Positions 23,820 through 31,982 of a stretch of DNA of 36,008 nt are shown here, piece after piece. This DNA comes from Treponema sp. GTDB lineage: Bacteria; Spirochaetota; Spirochaetia; Treponematales; Breznakiellaceae. A program made the position numbers and the translations under genes. Positions within the stretch are counted from its first letter, which is position 1, and each line of letters opens with the position of its first letter. The stretch covers positions 1 through 36,008 of the forward strand of contig JAISCC010000082.1 of NCBI GenBank assembly GCA_031265845.1, given 5' to 3'. The notes under the pieces are model-generated. The model searched no databases, was not told the DNA's origin, and saw only the letters and a program-made list of their open reading frames with translations.

Positions 23820-24590
23820 TTATAGTACGCTTTGGAGAAACTGGCGCGTCCGTTCATTGTCCGGGTTGCTGAACATCGTTGCGGGCGTGTTAATTTCAAG
23901 AACTGAGCCTTCAAACATGAACACAACCTTATCGGCCACTTCCCGCGCAAAGCTCATCTCGTGCGTTACCACGAGCATAGTCATGCCTAACTGCGCGAGA
24001 CTTTTCATCACGGCAAGCACTTCTCCCACCAGTTCAGGGTCAAGGGCTGATGTCGGCTCGTCAAAGAGCATAATCTTGGGTTCCATCGCCAAAGCTCGCG
24101 CAATAGCGACCCGTTGTTGCTGACCGCCCGAAAGCTGGGAGGGATAGACGTCAATTTTATCGGCGAGACCAACTCTTTCAAGCAGAGCCAACGCCTTTTC
24201 TTTCGCTTCTTCTTTAGCGATTTTCCGCACATGCACCGGAGAAAGCATGACATTCTCAAGCGCGGTTTTATGCGGGAAAAGGTTGAACCGCTGAAAGACC
24301 ATGCCCACTTCCAGAAGCGCCGTATTGCGTTCATGGAGCGGCATTTTGACCTTGTTGACTCCGTCTTCACAGTCAAACAGCAACTTGCCATCAATGTAGA
24401 TTTGCCCGGAGTCGATTTTTTCCAGCCTGTTGAGAGATCGAAGGTACGTTGATTTTCCGGCGCCCGACGGTCCTATGATGCATACCACTTCCTGCGGCTG
24501 CACTTCAAGGGAAACATCTTTCAGCACGTGAAGCTCCCCTCTAGCGCCATGAAATGTTTTATTGATGGCAACAGTTTTAATCATTGACAT
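23820..24590 (-). CDS. Polar amino-acid ABC transporter ATPase (GlnQ/HisP type)
   Basis: A 256-residue ATPase that powers import of an amino acid. Walker A is GPSGAGKST, the Q loop [12 protein letters not shown], the signature [16 protein letters not shown], Walker [14 protein letters not shown], and the switch His VVTHEM. The phenylalanine-rich Q loop and length are typical of the polar amino-acid subfamily. The start is taken as ATG 24590; a GTG at 24602 overlaps the permease stop and ATG 24584 is also possible. Third gene of the binding protein / permease / ATPase operon. Confidence 0.93.
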   Translation of the reverse strand: MSMIKTVAINKTFHGARGELHVLKDVSLEVQPQEVVCIIGPSGAGKSTYLRSLNRLEKIDSGQIYIDGKLLFDCEDGVNKVKMPLHERNTALLEVGMVFQRFNLFPHKTALENVMLSPVHVRKIAKEEAKEKALALLERVGLADKIDVYPSQLSGGQQQRVAIARALAMEPKIMLFDEPTSALDPELVGEVLAVMKSLAQLGMTMLVVTHEMSFAREVADKVVFMFEGSVLEINTPATMFSNPDNERTRQFLQSVL

Positions 24591-24598
24591 GGGACGCC

Positions 24599-25258
24599 TC
24601 ACTCGTATAGGGAATGTCGTTTTTCCATCTTGTGGAAAATAAAGGTAAAGACCGCAGTTATGATAAGGTAAAGAACCATCGCTGGTATGTACACAAGCGC
24701 GGAGGCGGTGGACGATGAGATTGAACGGGTCACCTTGGTTATATCCGCAAGGGCTATGATCGATACAAGGGAAGCGTCTTTCAGCACCATGATGAATTCG
24801 TTGCCGACCGGCGGAATAAGCCGGCGTATTGATTGGGGTATGACGACCAGCCTCATGGTCTGGGCGTAGGACATGCCGAGCGCCTGTGAAGCCTCAAATT
24901 GTCCCTTGTCAATGCTCTGAATCGCGGCTCTGATGATCTCCGCGCAGTAAGCCGCCGTGTTTAAACCGAATGCGATGAACGCGGCGACAAACCGGTTGTT
25001 TATGGTTAAAATAGTGGAGATTTCAGGGAGACCATAGTAAATGAAGTAAAGTTGCATAAGGAGCGGAGTTCCCCGAAAAAAGAAAATATACGCGCTGCAA
25101 AATTTGTTGATAATGACGTTTTTTGACATCTTTCCCAGCGCCAAAAACAGGCTTACAATCAGCCCTGCTGAAACAGCAAGGATAGTCAACGAAATGGTTA
25201 TCTTCGCGCCGTCTAAAAGCGCAGGGATCCAACTGATCATTTTCTGCAAAGATGTCAT
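24599..25258 (-). CDS. Polar amino-acid ABC transporter permease (HisM type)
   Basis: A 219-residue inner-membrane protein with about five helices. The cytoplasmic loop [21 protein letters not shown] is the EAA motif that docks to the ATPase. [19 protein letters not shown] is typical of the HisM/GlnP family. A single permease gene is present, so it probably works as a homodimer. It overlaps the ATPase gene and follows the binding protein after 71 bases that hold a stem-loop. Confidence 0.93.
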   Translation of the reverse strand: MTSLQKMISWIPALLDGAKITISLTILAVSAGLIVSLFLALGKMSKNVIINKFCSAYIFFFRGTPLLMQLYFIYYGLPEISTILTINNRFVAAFIAFGLNTAAYCAEIIRAAIQSIDKGQFEASQALGMSYAQTMRLVVIPQSIRRLIPPVGNEFIMVLKDASLVSIIALADITKVTRSISSSTASALVYIPAMVLYLIITAVFTFIFHKMEKRHSLYE

Positions 25259-25286
25259 ACCACCACCTTATCACGGGATTTTTTGA

Positions 25287-25309
25287 AGAGCGTCCGTAGC
25301 AGACGCTCT
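25287..25309 (-). promoter_or_regulatory. Intercistronic stem-loop between binding protein and permease
   Basis: AGAGCGTC and GACGCTCT pair around a 7-base loop, and on the minus strand no T tract follows directly. Such stems after the binding-protein gene often protect its mRNA so that it is made in excess over the membrane parts (known for other ABC operons; inferred here). Confidence 0.4.
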
Positions 25310-25329
25310 CCTCTGTTTGCATTGCGTTG

Positions 25330-26160
25330 TTACTTCCGGGCGGAGCTTACCATGTCCATTTTGAAAACATCCTGGGATATTTTAAAGATGGTTCCGTCGG
25401 CAAACAAAGCGTCCAGCGCCTGATCGACTGCATTGGTCAACTGATCATTGCCTTTCTTGAAGCAGATGGCGAACACTTCGTCAGCTTCACCCTGCCAGAC
25501 GAGCTTGAAGGGGGAATTGGCCGGGGCGATGTAATCAAACGCGACGAGACTGTCGCATACAATGGCGTCAACCCGTCCGAGCCTCAGATCGTCAAAACAG
25601 TTGAGGACTTTATCGTATTCATAGGGTTCGAACGCGAGTCCGCCCTGGGCGAGTTTGGTCATATAGATATCGGAGGTGGTTTCCGCTTGATAAGCGACGC
25701 GGAGTCCGCCGAGTTCTTCCGGTTTTGCCGCCGTTATGGTGGCGTCTTTGCGGAGAACCAAGGCTTGCGCGTTTCCAATGTAGGGTTTTGTGAAATTATA
25801 CACGGCTTGGCGTTCCGGCGTAACGGTTACCGCAGACATGATGCAATCGTATTTTCTCGTGTCAACGCCGGCGAAAATGCCGTCCCACGCGGTGTCCACA
25901 AATTCAACTCGCAGACCCAACTTGGCGGCGATTGCTTTCGCCATGCTTACATCAAAACCAATGGGGGTTTTCCCGTCCGTATCGAAATACTCCATAGGCG
26001 GATAGCCAATCTCCATGCCAATGGTTAAAACACCCTGCTTAATGGTCAGTCCGCCGCTCTGCGCCTGTCCAGCCGTGTCGTCGCCGCCCATTGCGAACAG
26101 ACTGCCCGCAATGAGACATCCAATTAAACCCATACAGAGAAATTTTTTAAGGTTCATCAT
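25330..26160 (-). CDS. Amino-acid-binding protein of ABC transporter
   Basis: A 276-residue family 3 solute-binding protein. The signal is MMNLKKFLCMGLIGCLIAGSLFAMGG without a clear lipobox Cys at the usual place, so it may be a free periplasmic protein. The mature part starts GVLTIGMEIGYPPMEY and has PIGFDVSMAKAIAAKLG, the fold landmarks of the family, then DCIMSAVTVTPERQ and GRVDAIVCDSLVA. AGGAG lies before two adjacent ATGs (26160, 26157). Ligand specificity cannot be read from the sequence. First gene of the transport operon, with a strong promoter. Confidence 0.93.
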   Translation of the reverse strand: MMNLKKFLCMGLIGCLIAGSLFAMGGDDTAGQAQSGGLTIKQGVLTIGMEIGYPPMEYFDTDGKTPIGFDVSMAKAIAAKLGLRVEFVDTAWDGIFAGVDTRKYDCIMSAVTVTPERQAVYNFTKPYIGNAQALVLRKDATITAAKPEELGGLRVAYQAETTSDIYMTKLAQGGLAFEPYEYDKVLNCFDDLRLGRVDAIVCDSLVAFDYIAPANSPFKLVWQGEADEVFAICFKKGNDQLTNAVDQALDALFADGTIFKISQDVFKMDMVSSARK

Positions 26161-26175
26161 TTTACTCCTGTGCGT

Positions 26176-26205
26176 AGTATAACTTTTTATGTTTTTTTGT
26201 GTCAA
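26176..26205 (-). promoter_or_regulatory. Promoter of the amino-acid transporter operon
   Basis: On the minus strand TTGACA (26205-26200) and TATACT (26181-26176) with an 18-base spacer, or TTATAC with 17. A normal leader with AGGAG follows, unlike the leaderless candidates elsewhere. Confidence 0.65.
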
Positions 26206-26213
26206 TGGATAGA

Positions 26214-26242
26214 ATTTTAAAAACGAAAGAAATTTTTAAAAT
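26214..26242. promoter_or_regulatory. AT-rich inverted repeat upstream of the transporter promoter
   Basis: ATTTTAAAAA and TTTTTAAAAT pair around a 9-base loop, immediately upstream of the -35. It could be a regulator site or an UP-type element. From 26243 to 26381 nothing else was recognised. Confidence 0.3.
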
Positions 26243-26381
26243 AGCGGCTTTTGGGGCGAATTTAAAACAACGGCGTCCGCTGTCCGCAACCGAATGAGGA
26301 CGTTTTTTGGTGGGGAAGAACATCCGGCGTTTCTTGTCGTATCAGGACAAACCGGAACAAACGACTTAATGAAAACAACGC

Positions 26382-26406
26382 CATGCGCCGCCAGGGGCGG
26401 CGCATG
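26382..26406 (-). terminator. Terminator-like hairpin after pyrI
   Basis: CATGCGCCGCC and GGCGGCGCATG pair perfectly (11 bp) around a 3-base loop, followed on the minus strand by GCGTTGTTTTC. It lies 28 bases after the pyrI stop and probably ends the pyrB-pyrI transcript. Confidence 0.6.
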
Positions 26407-26433
26407 ACGCTATTTAAGCGCCCTGGCGCTGGC

Positions 26434-26856
26434 TCAGGCGCCGCGGATTTCGTCGCAGTATTCGCAACGGTACGTGCGCAATTCAGCGTTTTCAAGGTGA
26501 AAAATGTGCGGAATATACGCCTCCGTCGAGGTTATGCAACGCGGGTTTTTACAGCGAAGGATGTTTTCGACCCGATCAGGAAGGCGCAGCCGGATTTTTT
26601 CGCGGATTTCCTCGTTTTCAATGATGTTCACCGTGATGTTCGGATCGATAAGCCCCAGAACATCAAAACTGATGGCAATCGTGTTGTCAATTTTGATGAT
26701 GTCTTTGCGCCCCATAGTCGGCGATTCGGCGTTTAACACAAACGCCGCCATGTCATCCGTTTTGTCAAGTCCCAGCCAGTTGAAAATCTTTATGCCCTGC
26801 CCAGCCTTGATGTGATCAATGACAATGCCGTTCTTTATTTTCGCTATATTCAACAT
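26434..26856 (-). CDS. pyrI: Aspartate carbamoyltransferase regulatory chain
   Basis: A 140-residue regulatory subunit. It has an N-terminal effector domain ([23 protein letters not shown]) and a C-terminal zinc domain with four cysteines in RCKNPRC and YRCEYCDE. In E. coli-type enzymes six such chains join six catalytic chains and bind CTP, UTP and ATP for feedback control. Its ATG overlaps the pyrB stop, so the chains are made in step. Confidence 0.95.
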   Translation of the reverse strand: MLNIAKIKNGIVIDHIKAGQGIKIFNWLGLDKTDDMAAFVLNAESPTMGRKDIIKIDNTIAISFDVLGLIDPNITVNIIENEEIREKIRLRLPDRVENILRCKNPRCITSTEAYIPHIFHLENAELRTYRCEYCDEIRGA

Positions 26857-27773
26857 ACAACCCCCAAAATGGACGCCAGCAACGCCATCCGTACATACAT
26901 GCCGTATTTCGCCTGCCGGAAATACGCCGCCCGTGGATCCGCGTCCACTTCCGGCGCGATCTCATTGACGCGGGGCAACGGATGCAGTACCGTCATGCCT
27001 TTTTTCGCCATGCTCATTTTCTCCTTGTTAAGAATGTAGCTGTCCTTGAGCCTGATGTAATCTTCCTCATTGAAGAACCGCTCCCGCTGAACGCGGGTCA
27101 TGTACAGCACGTCAAGCGATCCGATCACCTCTTCAAGAGTGCCGGTTTCCGTGTATGAGACGCCGGCGCCGGCAAGACTTCCGGTAATGTACGGCGGCAT
27201 CTTGAGTTCTGGCGGCGAAATAAAAACCATCGTGACATGAGGGTACCGGGACAGGGTTTTTGCGAGGGAGTGAACCGTACGCCCGAATGTGAGGTCGCCG
27301 CAGAAACCGATGGTACTATCGCCCACCGCGCCCCGTATCCGGCGGATGGCAAGCATGTCCGTAAGCGTTTGGGTGGGATGATGATGGCCGCCGTCTCCGG
27401 CATTGACAACCGGTACACCGGAATAGCGGGACGCCAGCAACGCCGCGCCTTCCTTGGGATTTCTCATCACAATGGCGTCCGCATAGCACGCTACGGTACG
27501 AATGGCGTCCGCAAGGCTTTCACCCTTCGTTGCGGAACTGGAAGCGGAATCCGCAAAGCCAAGGCATGCGCCGCCCAGTCTGATCATCGCCGCCTCAAAA
27601 CTCAAGCGCGTTCTGGTGCTTGGCTCAAAGAACAGAATCCCCAGCAGTTTTCCCTTGCAGGAATCCCGCAGGTACTCAGGCTCCCGCTCAATTTTTTCAG
27701 CCAGAGAAAACAGCGCGTCCATCTCTTCCAGCGTAAAGTCATCCGGCTCTATGAAATGCCGTCCTGTCAACAT
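26850..27773 (-). CDS. pyrB: Aspartate carbamoyltransferase catalytic chain
   Basis: A 307-residue enzyme making carbamoyl aspartate from carbamoyl phosphate and aspartate, the committed step of pyrimidine synthesis. The carbamoyl-phosphate loop is [13 protein letters not shown]. The other landmarks are [25 protein letters not shown], and MTRVQRERF with HPLPRVNEI near the C-terminus. AGGAGG precedes the ATG. That ribosome site directly abuts the T tract of an upstream hairpin, which suggests attenuation control. Confidence 0.96.
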   Translation of the reverse strand: MLTGRHFIEPDDFTLEEMDALFSLAEKIEREPEYLRDSCKGKLLGILFFEPSTRTRLSFEAAMIRLGGACLGFADSASSSATKGESLADAIRTVACYADAIVMRNPKEGAALLASRYSGVPVVNAGDGGHHHPTQTLTDMLAIRRIRGAVGDSTIGFCGDLTFGRTVHSLAKTLSRYPHVTMVFISPPELKMPPYITGSLAGAGVSYTETGTLEEVIGSLDVLYMTRVQRERFFNEEDYIRLKDSYILNKEKMSMAKKGMTVLHPLPRVNEIAPEVDADPRAAYFRQAKYGMYVRMALLASILGVVC

Positions 27774-27785
27774 CTATGTCCTCCT

Positions 27786-27817
27786 AAAAAAAACGCCTAT
27801 GGAATTACCCATAGGCG
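27786..27817 (-). terminator. Intrinsic terminator / possible attenuator before pyrB
   Basis: On the minus strand CGCCTATGG and CCATAGGCG form a 9-bp stem, followed by eight T residues (27793-27786). It begins 6 bases after the stop of the HD-GYP gene and its T tract touches the AGGAGG of pyrB. No promoter fits between hairpin and pyrB, so pyrB is either read through this terminator or served by a promoter inside the HD-GYP gene. Confidence 0.8.
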
Positions 27818-27823
27818 ATCAGT

Positions 27824-28906
27824 TCAATATCCTTTCTCTAAAATCGTTTTAAAGTCATCAGACACGATTAGAAACAGATCGATCAACTCCGGGTCGAACT
27901 GGGTTCCTCTGCCGTCTTTGACGCACCGCACGACTTCATCGTGGGACTGCCGCTGTATGTTATAGGGTCTCTGAGAAACAAGCGCGTCGTACACATCGGC
28001 GATAGCCATAAGACGCCCCTGAATCGGTATTGACTCACACGCCAATCCGTAAGGGTAGCCAGTTCCATCCCACTTCTCGTGGTGAGTTCCCGCGAATAGT
28101 TTCGCGTATTTTAAAAACTCATAGTCCGGCGCATCCTCTTCAAGTTTTTCAATAATTTCCACCCCGTAGATCGTGTGCTTTTTCATTTCCTCAAATTCCA
28201 CGCCGGTCAACTTGCCCGCTTTAAGCAGTATGGCGTCGCTGACGGAAATTTTTCCTATGTCATGGAGTTGCGAAGATTGTATCATGGTCTCTATGTCATC
28301 CCATCTCGCGGTTTCCTCATGGTACAGCCCGCTTTCCAACATGGCTTCAACGAGTATCTTGAGGTAGTGATAAGTTCTCTTTAGATGACCTTTGTTTGAG
28401 ACATTGCGGAACTCTATCAAGTCAATAACCGTATTGAACATGGAATTTTGCATGCCGAGAATAGTTTCCGTCTTTTTCAATACAAGCCGCTCCAGTTCTT
28501 TGTTGTAGACTTTCAGCGTGTTCTTTTGGCTTTCCAACAACAGATGCATCTCAATCCGTTTCAACAAAAGCGCTGGCGAGAACGGTTTTGTAATATAATC
28601 AACCGCCCCAAGGTTAAGCCCTTCAAGCTCGCTGTTGTTGTCGTTCCGTATGGTCAGAAAAATAACCGGTATGTTCGCGGTCTCTTTGAAGACTTTAAGC
28701 CGTTTTATCACCTCATACCCGTTCATGTCGGGCATCTCTATATCCAAAAGCAGAATGTCCGCCTTCACCATCTCAAGCAGCTTAAAGAGTTTTTCCGCAG
28801 AAGGCGCCGTAAAAATATCATAATGTTGGGATAGGATGCTCTTGCCCAAAGTCAGATTGATGATGTTGTCGTCAACCATTATAACTTTCTTGCGTATAGC
28901 CTTCAT
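27824..28906 (-). CDS. HD-GYP response regulator (cyclic di-GMP phosphodiesterase)
   Basis: A 360-residue two-domain regulator. The N-terminal receiver has VDDN, the phospho-acceptor Asp in LLLDIEMPDMNG, Thr in FLTIRND and Lys in ITKPFSP. A coiled linker leads to an HD-GYP domain with SQLHDIGKI (HD pair), GTHHEKWDGTGYPYGL (the GYP signature) and IADVYDALVSQRPY. Such proteins hydrolyse cyclic di-GMP in response to phosphorylation, opposing the GGDEF cyclase at 16517. The start is the ATG at 28906, where the receiver begins. An open frame reaching 29185 has no conserved sequence and overlaps the NYN gene. The -10 box lies 6 bases before this ATG and no ribosome site exists. Confidence 0.94.
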   Translation of the reverse strand: MKAIRKKVIMVDDNIINLTLGKSILSQHYDIFTAPSAEKLFKLLEMVKADILLLDIEMPDMNGYEVIKRLKVFKETANIPVIFLTIRNDNNSELEGLNLGAVDYITKPFSPALLLKRIEMHLLLESQKNTLKVYNKELERLVLKKTETILGMQNSMFNTVIDLIEFRNVSNKGHLKRTYHYLKILVEAMLESGLYHEETARWDDIETMIQSSQLHDIGKISVSDAILLKAGKLTGVEFEEMKKHTIYGVEIIEKLEEDAPDYEFLKYAKLFAGTHHEKWDGTGYPYGLACESIPIQGRLMAIADVYDALVSQRPYNIQRQSHDEVVRCVKDGRGTQFDPELIDLFLIVSDDFKTILEKGY

Positions 28907-28912
28907 AATGGT

Positions 28913-28941
28913 ATTATAACACATACGAAAATTTGAAACAA
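28913..28941 (-). promoter_or_regulatory. Promoter of the HD-GYP regulator
   Basis: On the minus strand TTGTTT (28941-28936), 17-base spacer, TATAAT (28918-28913), six bases ACCATT, then ATG. A GGCGC/GCGCC stem (28944-28963) just upstream may end the preceding operon. Confidence 0.65.
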
Positions 28942-28988
28942 GAGGCGCCGCCTGACGCGCGCCGTAATGCGATTCGCTTGCATACACG

Positions 28989-29762
28989 TCAGCCCCGTTT
29001 CCGTATGTATATCTGCCTGCCGCCGCCGTTCTCGTGTTGGCGCTCCTCAATCTCAAACTGAGGCGCAGCCCGGAATAGATCGCCGAGCTTCTTAAAGCCG
29101 TAGTTCCGCGGATCGAATTCGCTGGAGCGATTGTTGATCTTCTGCCCCACGCTTCCCAGGTACGCCCAGCCCGATTCATCAGCAATGTCGTCCACCGCGT
29201 CGCCGAGCAGCTTCAGCAGTTTTTTGTCCTCCTTGATCTCCTTGCGGGCTTTCGCTATAGGCTCGGATTTCGCGTCTTCATCGTCCTGCTGGGCGCGCAA
29301 AATCTCTGTGTAGATGAATTTGTCGCACACCGCGACAAATGAGCGGGGCGTCTTTTTTTCTCCAAAACCGTAAACCGTCTTGCCGCTCTCCCGAAGCCGC
29401 GCCGCAAGACGGGTGAAGTCGGAATCGCTTGACACGATGCAGAAGCCGTCGAGTTTTTCACTGTACAACAGATCCATCGCGTCTATGATCATCGCGCTGT
29501 CAGTGGCGTTCTTCCCGCTTGTATAGGAAAACTGCTGAATGGGCTGAATGGCGTATTCCAACAGCTTGTCCTTCCATGAACGGAGATAGACGCTGGTCCA
29601 ATCCCCGTATATGCGCTTGACGCTCGCAACTCCATATTTGGCGACCTCATCCAGAAGTCCTTCAACGCTCACCGATTGGGCGTTGTCCGCGTCTATGAGA
29701 ACGGCTAGTTTCGCCTGATCCTTAACCAGCGCCTGCTGGCTTGAAAATGATAGTAATGGCAT
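28989..29762 (-). CDS. NYN-domain protein with OST-HTH/LOTUS domain
   Basis: A 257-residue protein of the LabA/DUF88 kind. The NYN (PIN-like) domain spans about 17-155, with acidic residues in LAVLIDADNA, NATDSAMIIDAMDLL and IVSSDSDFTRLA that can bind metal for RNA cleavage. A charged linker follows (EDAKSEPIAKARKEIKEDKK). The C-terminal OST-HTH domain (about 180-255, SGWAYLGSVGQKI, RNYGFKKLGDLFRA) is of the RNA-binding kind. It is last in an operon after the XPB helicase and its associated protein, with AGGAAG before its ATG. A role as an RNase or RNA-handling partner is inferred; the actual substrate is unknown. Confidence 0.88.
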   Translation of the reverse strand: MPLLSFSSQQALVKDQAKLAVLIDADNAQSVSVEGLLDEVAKYGVASVKRIYGDWTSVYLRSWKDKLLEYAIQPIQQFSYTSGKNATDSAMIIDAMDLLYSEKLDGFCIVSSDSDFTRLAARLRESGKTVYGFGEKKTPRSFVAVCDKFIYTEILRAQQDDEDAKSEPIAKARKEIKEDKKLLKLLGDAVDDIADESGWAYLGSVGQKINNRSSEFDPRNYGFKKLGDLFRAAPQFEIEERQHENGGGRQIYIRKRG

Positions 29763-29773
29763 AATTCTTCTTC

Positions 29774-31969
29774 CTACTCAAAAATAGATTTCTTTATTTT
29801 TCTAATGCAGAGGATTTTTCGCAACGGAATGCGCAGTTCCCCTTCCTGCGTTTCCAGAAACAGCGTGCGCTTGCCTTCCGTTTTTTCCAATTTCTTGGGA
29901 ACGCCGGCGGCGTGACGCTCTGCGGGGCGCTCTGCGGGGCGCTCTGCGTGACACTCATGTCCGCCGCTCCGCCCGTTTTTGTCCATAGTTATCCAACGGA
30001 TATCAAGCGTGGACTTTGCGGCAATCGCCTCACGTATAATGCTGATCTTTCCCGCCTGATCAAGCAGATGCGCTTCCATTTTTTTATATGAAACGCAGTC
30101 TTCCGACAACTGCTCCTCATTCAGTATAAGCCGGTTCTCAATATGGACATTGAGTTCTTCCCGCTTTGATTTTGGAACCGCAGAATTGTCCAGCGCGCGG
30201 CGGAAACGCTCCAGATACAGCGCCGCCTGTTCTTGCTGTAGGGGGAGCGCTTCTTCCTGCGCGTCCGGTTCCCCGATCAGCAGGGGAGAAAGATCGCTCG
30301 ACGCAAGAGCGGGAAACCGCATTTCATACTCATCAGAAGCAAATGCGCTAAGAGCGCCGCTTTCTGCGCCGCCGCGTGCGCTTCTCGCGCTTTGAGCGAC
30401 AATATCAACGCCAACATGCCGCAAGGCTTTGATCGCTTCCGATCTTTCAATGTTGTACAACAGGTAGACGCCCGGCGCCAAAGACTGGGCGATGAAGCGG
30501 GAAAACGGCTCAATCTCCGCAAGGTACCGCCGCTCTTCATCTAAACAGAGAACCAAGCCGTGATGCAGGGACACGGAACGGCGCCTGTCTTCCCAATCGT
30601 TGAGGCAGTACCGCACATTGTGGCTCACCTGACCGCCCGAAAGCCTGGTTAACAACCGGATCATGGCGTCCGCGCTGATTCCCCGATCAAAGCCCCGTAC
30701 AACGGATTCGCGGGTCAACTCGAATCTGACCACCGCGCCCATTTCACGGACTTCTGAAAAAAAAGCGAGATCGAGCGCATCGCTAAAGTCTACGCCCGGG
30801 TACAGGATGCAGGAAAATTCCGTGTCCATGGTCAGCACGGTTTTTGGCTCGCTGCGCGGACGTTCGCCAAAAACAGCAGGGTTGATTCGCCAGAGCGACG
30901 ACTCGTCCGGGATAAGTATGCCCAGCGTTTCAAGGCAGGAAAGCAACGCATCAAGATTGGGCAGAGACACAGACCGGTCCTGATCCGCGCCAAGCCCTCT
31001 GCGTTGCAAAAGGACGGCGATCCGCTGCAAGGTGATCCGTGGATACCAGCGGACATCTGCGGCGGCGCCACAGACGGCGCAAGCGGCGTAAATAGTGAAG
31101 AAATCCAGAAACTGATGCACGAAAGCCGCAATGGTTTTGACTTGTCCTTGATGAAAAGCGTTGAATTGGTTGAAGCGCTGCTGGAGCGAGCCGGTCTTAT
31201 ACAGGTATAAATACACGCCTGTTATATAATATTCGATCCGTTCACGGGGGGAAAGTTTCCCAAAACGCGCCACATTCCGCGCATTGACACTCAATTTTTC
31301 TTCCACTTTGGAGTCGTCCGCGATGAGAAGTTCCAGAACCTGCAACGCGCCGGAGCCGTACTGCGCGACGTAGGGAAAGCTCGTTTTGCCTGAGCCATTT
31401 TTCCGCGCCCCGAATCCACTTCCGCGCGCGCCCACTTTCTCCAGCGCAAAAGAAAAGCTCGCCGCGATGAACCGGTCGTCAATAACGGGCAGACAGGCGT
31501 CCGGCTCTTCCCTCTGGCTCACGCGGCTCACGCTGGGGAAAAGCCGCCGCGTGTTTCGGGCGAATTTGCCTAACACGCCCTCCAACAGCGGATTAAGCGC
31601 GATGTACGCTATTCTGCCTTTCTTAAACCGGTATACAATGAGCCGCTCTTCCATGTTAACGAGACAAGCGTGGACATTTCCGTTCAACTCTCCGCCGATA
31701 AAATCCGCAAGCTCCTGTTCCGTCGGGTTTCCCAAAACCGCGACGCTCGCTATGAGAAGCGCGTCTCTCTCATCAATATAGGCTTCGAGCGTCTTCCGAT
31801 TTTCCTCATTGGACAGGAACACTTTCAGATCCTCAACAAGACGCTGCTTGGAAAAAGGCGTCTTGACGCTTCCGAACACGCTTCTGACCAGAGAAAAGAA
31901 CAATTCTTCGGGCAATGTCAAAAGAGCGGTTTCCCACTCCCGTATAGCTTCAAACGGCGTTTTTTTCAT
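29774..31969 (-). CDS. Helicase-associated protein, partner of XPB-type helicase
   Basis: A 731-residue protein like the large helicase-associated proteins encoded beside bacterial XPB helicases (Helicase_C_3 type, as in the mycobacterial XPB neighbourhood). The N-terminal 250 residues are helical with winged-helix-like stretches (NPTEQELADFIGG). The middle carries TMDTEFSCILYPGVDFSDAL and FELTRESVVRGFDRGISADAMIRLLTRLSG, the most family-like part. The C-terminus (TLDIRWITMDKNG, then LFLETQEGELRIPLRKILCI) resembles a WYL-like strand-rich end. No Walker motif is present, so it is not itself a motor. The start has AGGAAG and lies 13 bases after the helicase stop. A 12-base triplet repeat lies in the C-terminal linker. 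Confidence 0.65.
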   Translation of the reverse strand: MKKTPFEAIREWETALLTLPEELFFSLVRSVFGSVKTPFSKQRLVEDLKVFLSNEENRKTLEAYIDERDALLIASVAVLGNPTEQELADFIGGELNGNVHACLVNMEERLIVYRFKKGRIAYIALNPLLEGVLGKFARNTRRLFPSVSRVSQREEPDACLPVIDDRFIAASFSFALEKVGARGSGFGARKNGSGKTSFPYVAQYGSGALQVLELLIADDSKVEEKLSVNARNVARFGKLSPRERIEYYITGVYLYLYKTGSLQQRFNQFNAFHQGQVKTIAAFVHQFLDFFTIYAACAVCGAAADVRWYPRITLQRIAVLLQRRGLGADQDRSVSLPNLDALLSCLETLGILIPDESSLWRINPAVFGERPRSEPKTVLTMDTEFSCILYPGVDFSDALDLAFFSEVREMGAVVRFELTRESVVRGFDRGISADAMIRLLTRLSGGQVSHNVRYCLNDWEDRRRSVSLHHGLVLCLDEERRYLAEIEPFSRFIAQSLAPGVYLLYNIERSEAIKALRHVGVDIVAQSARSARGGAESGALSAFASDEYEMRFPALASSDLSPLLIGEPDAQEEALPLQQEQAALYLERFRRALDNSAVPKSKREELNVHIENRLILNEEQLSEDCVSYKKMEAHLLDQAGKISIIREAIAAKSTLDIRWITMDKNGRSGGHECHAERPAERPAERHAAGVPKKLEKTEGKRTLFLETQEGELRIPLRKILCIRKIKKSIFE
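29916..29951 (-). repeat. In-frame 12-bp tandem repeat
   Basis: CGCTCTGCGGGG occurs twice and a third unit, CGCTCTGCGTGA, differs at two bases. It encodes the run AERPAERPAERHA in a linker of the helicase-associated protein. Unit length keeps the frame, so copy number could vary without breaking the gene. Confidence 0.7.
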
Positions 31970-31982
31970 CGCTTCCTGTTTT

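Noticed and set aside
28907..29185. N-terminal extension of the HD-GYP gene
   Set aside because: The 93 extra residues overlap the NYN gene and its stop, have no conserved pattern, and the promoter lies just before the ATG at 28906.
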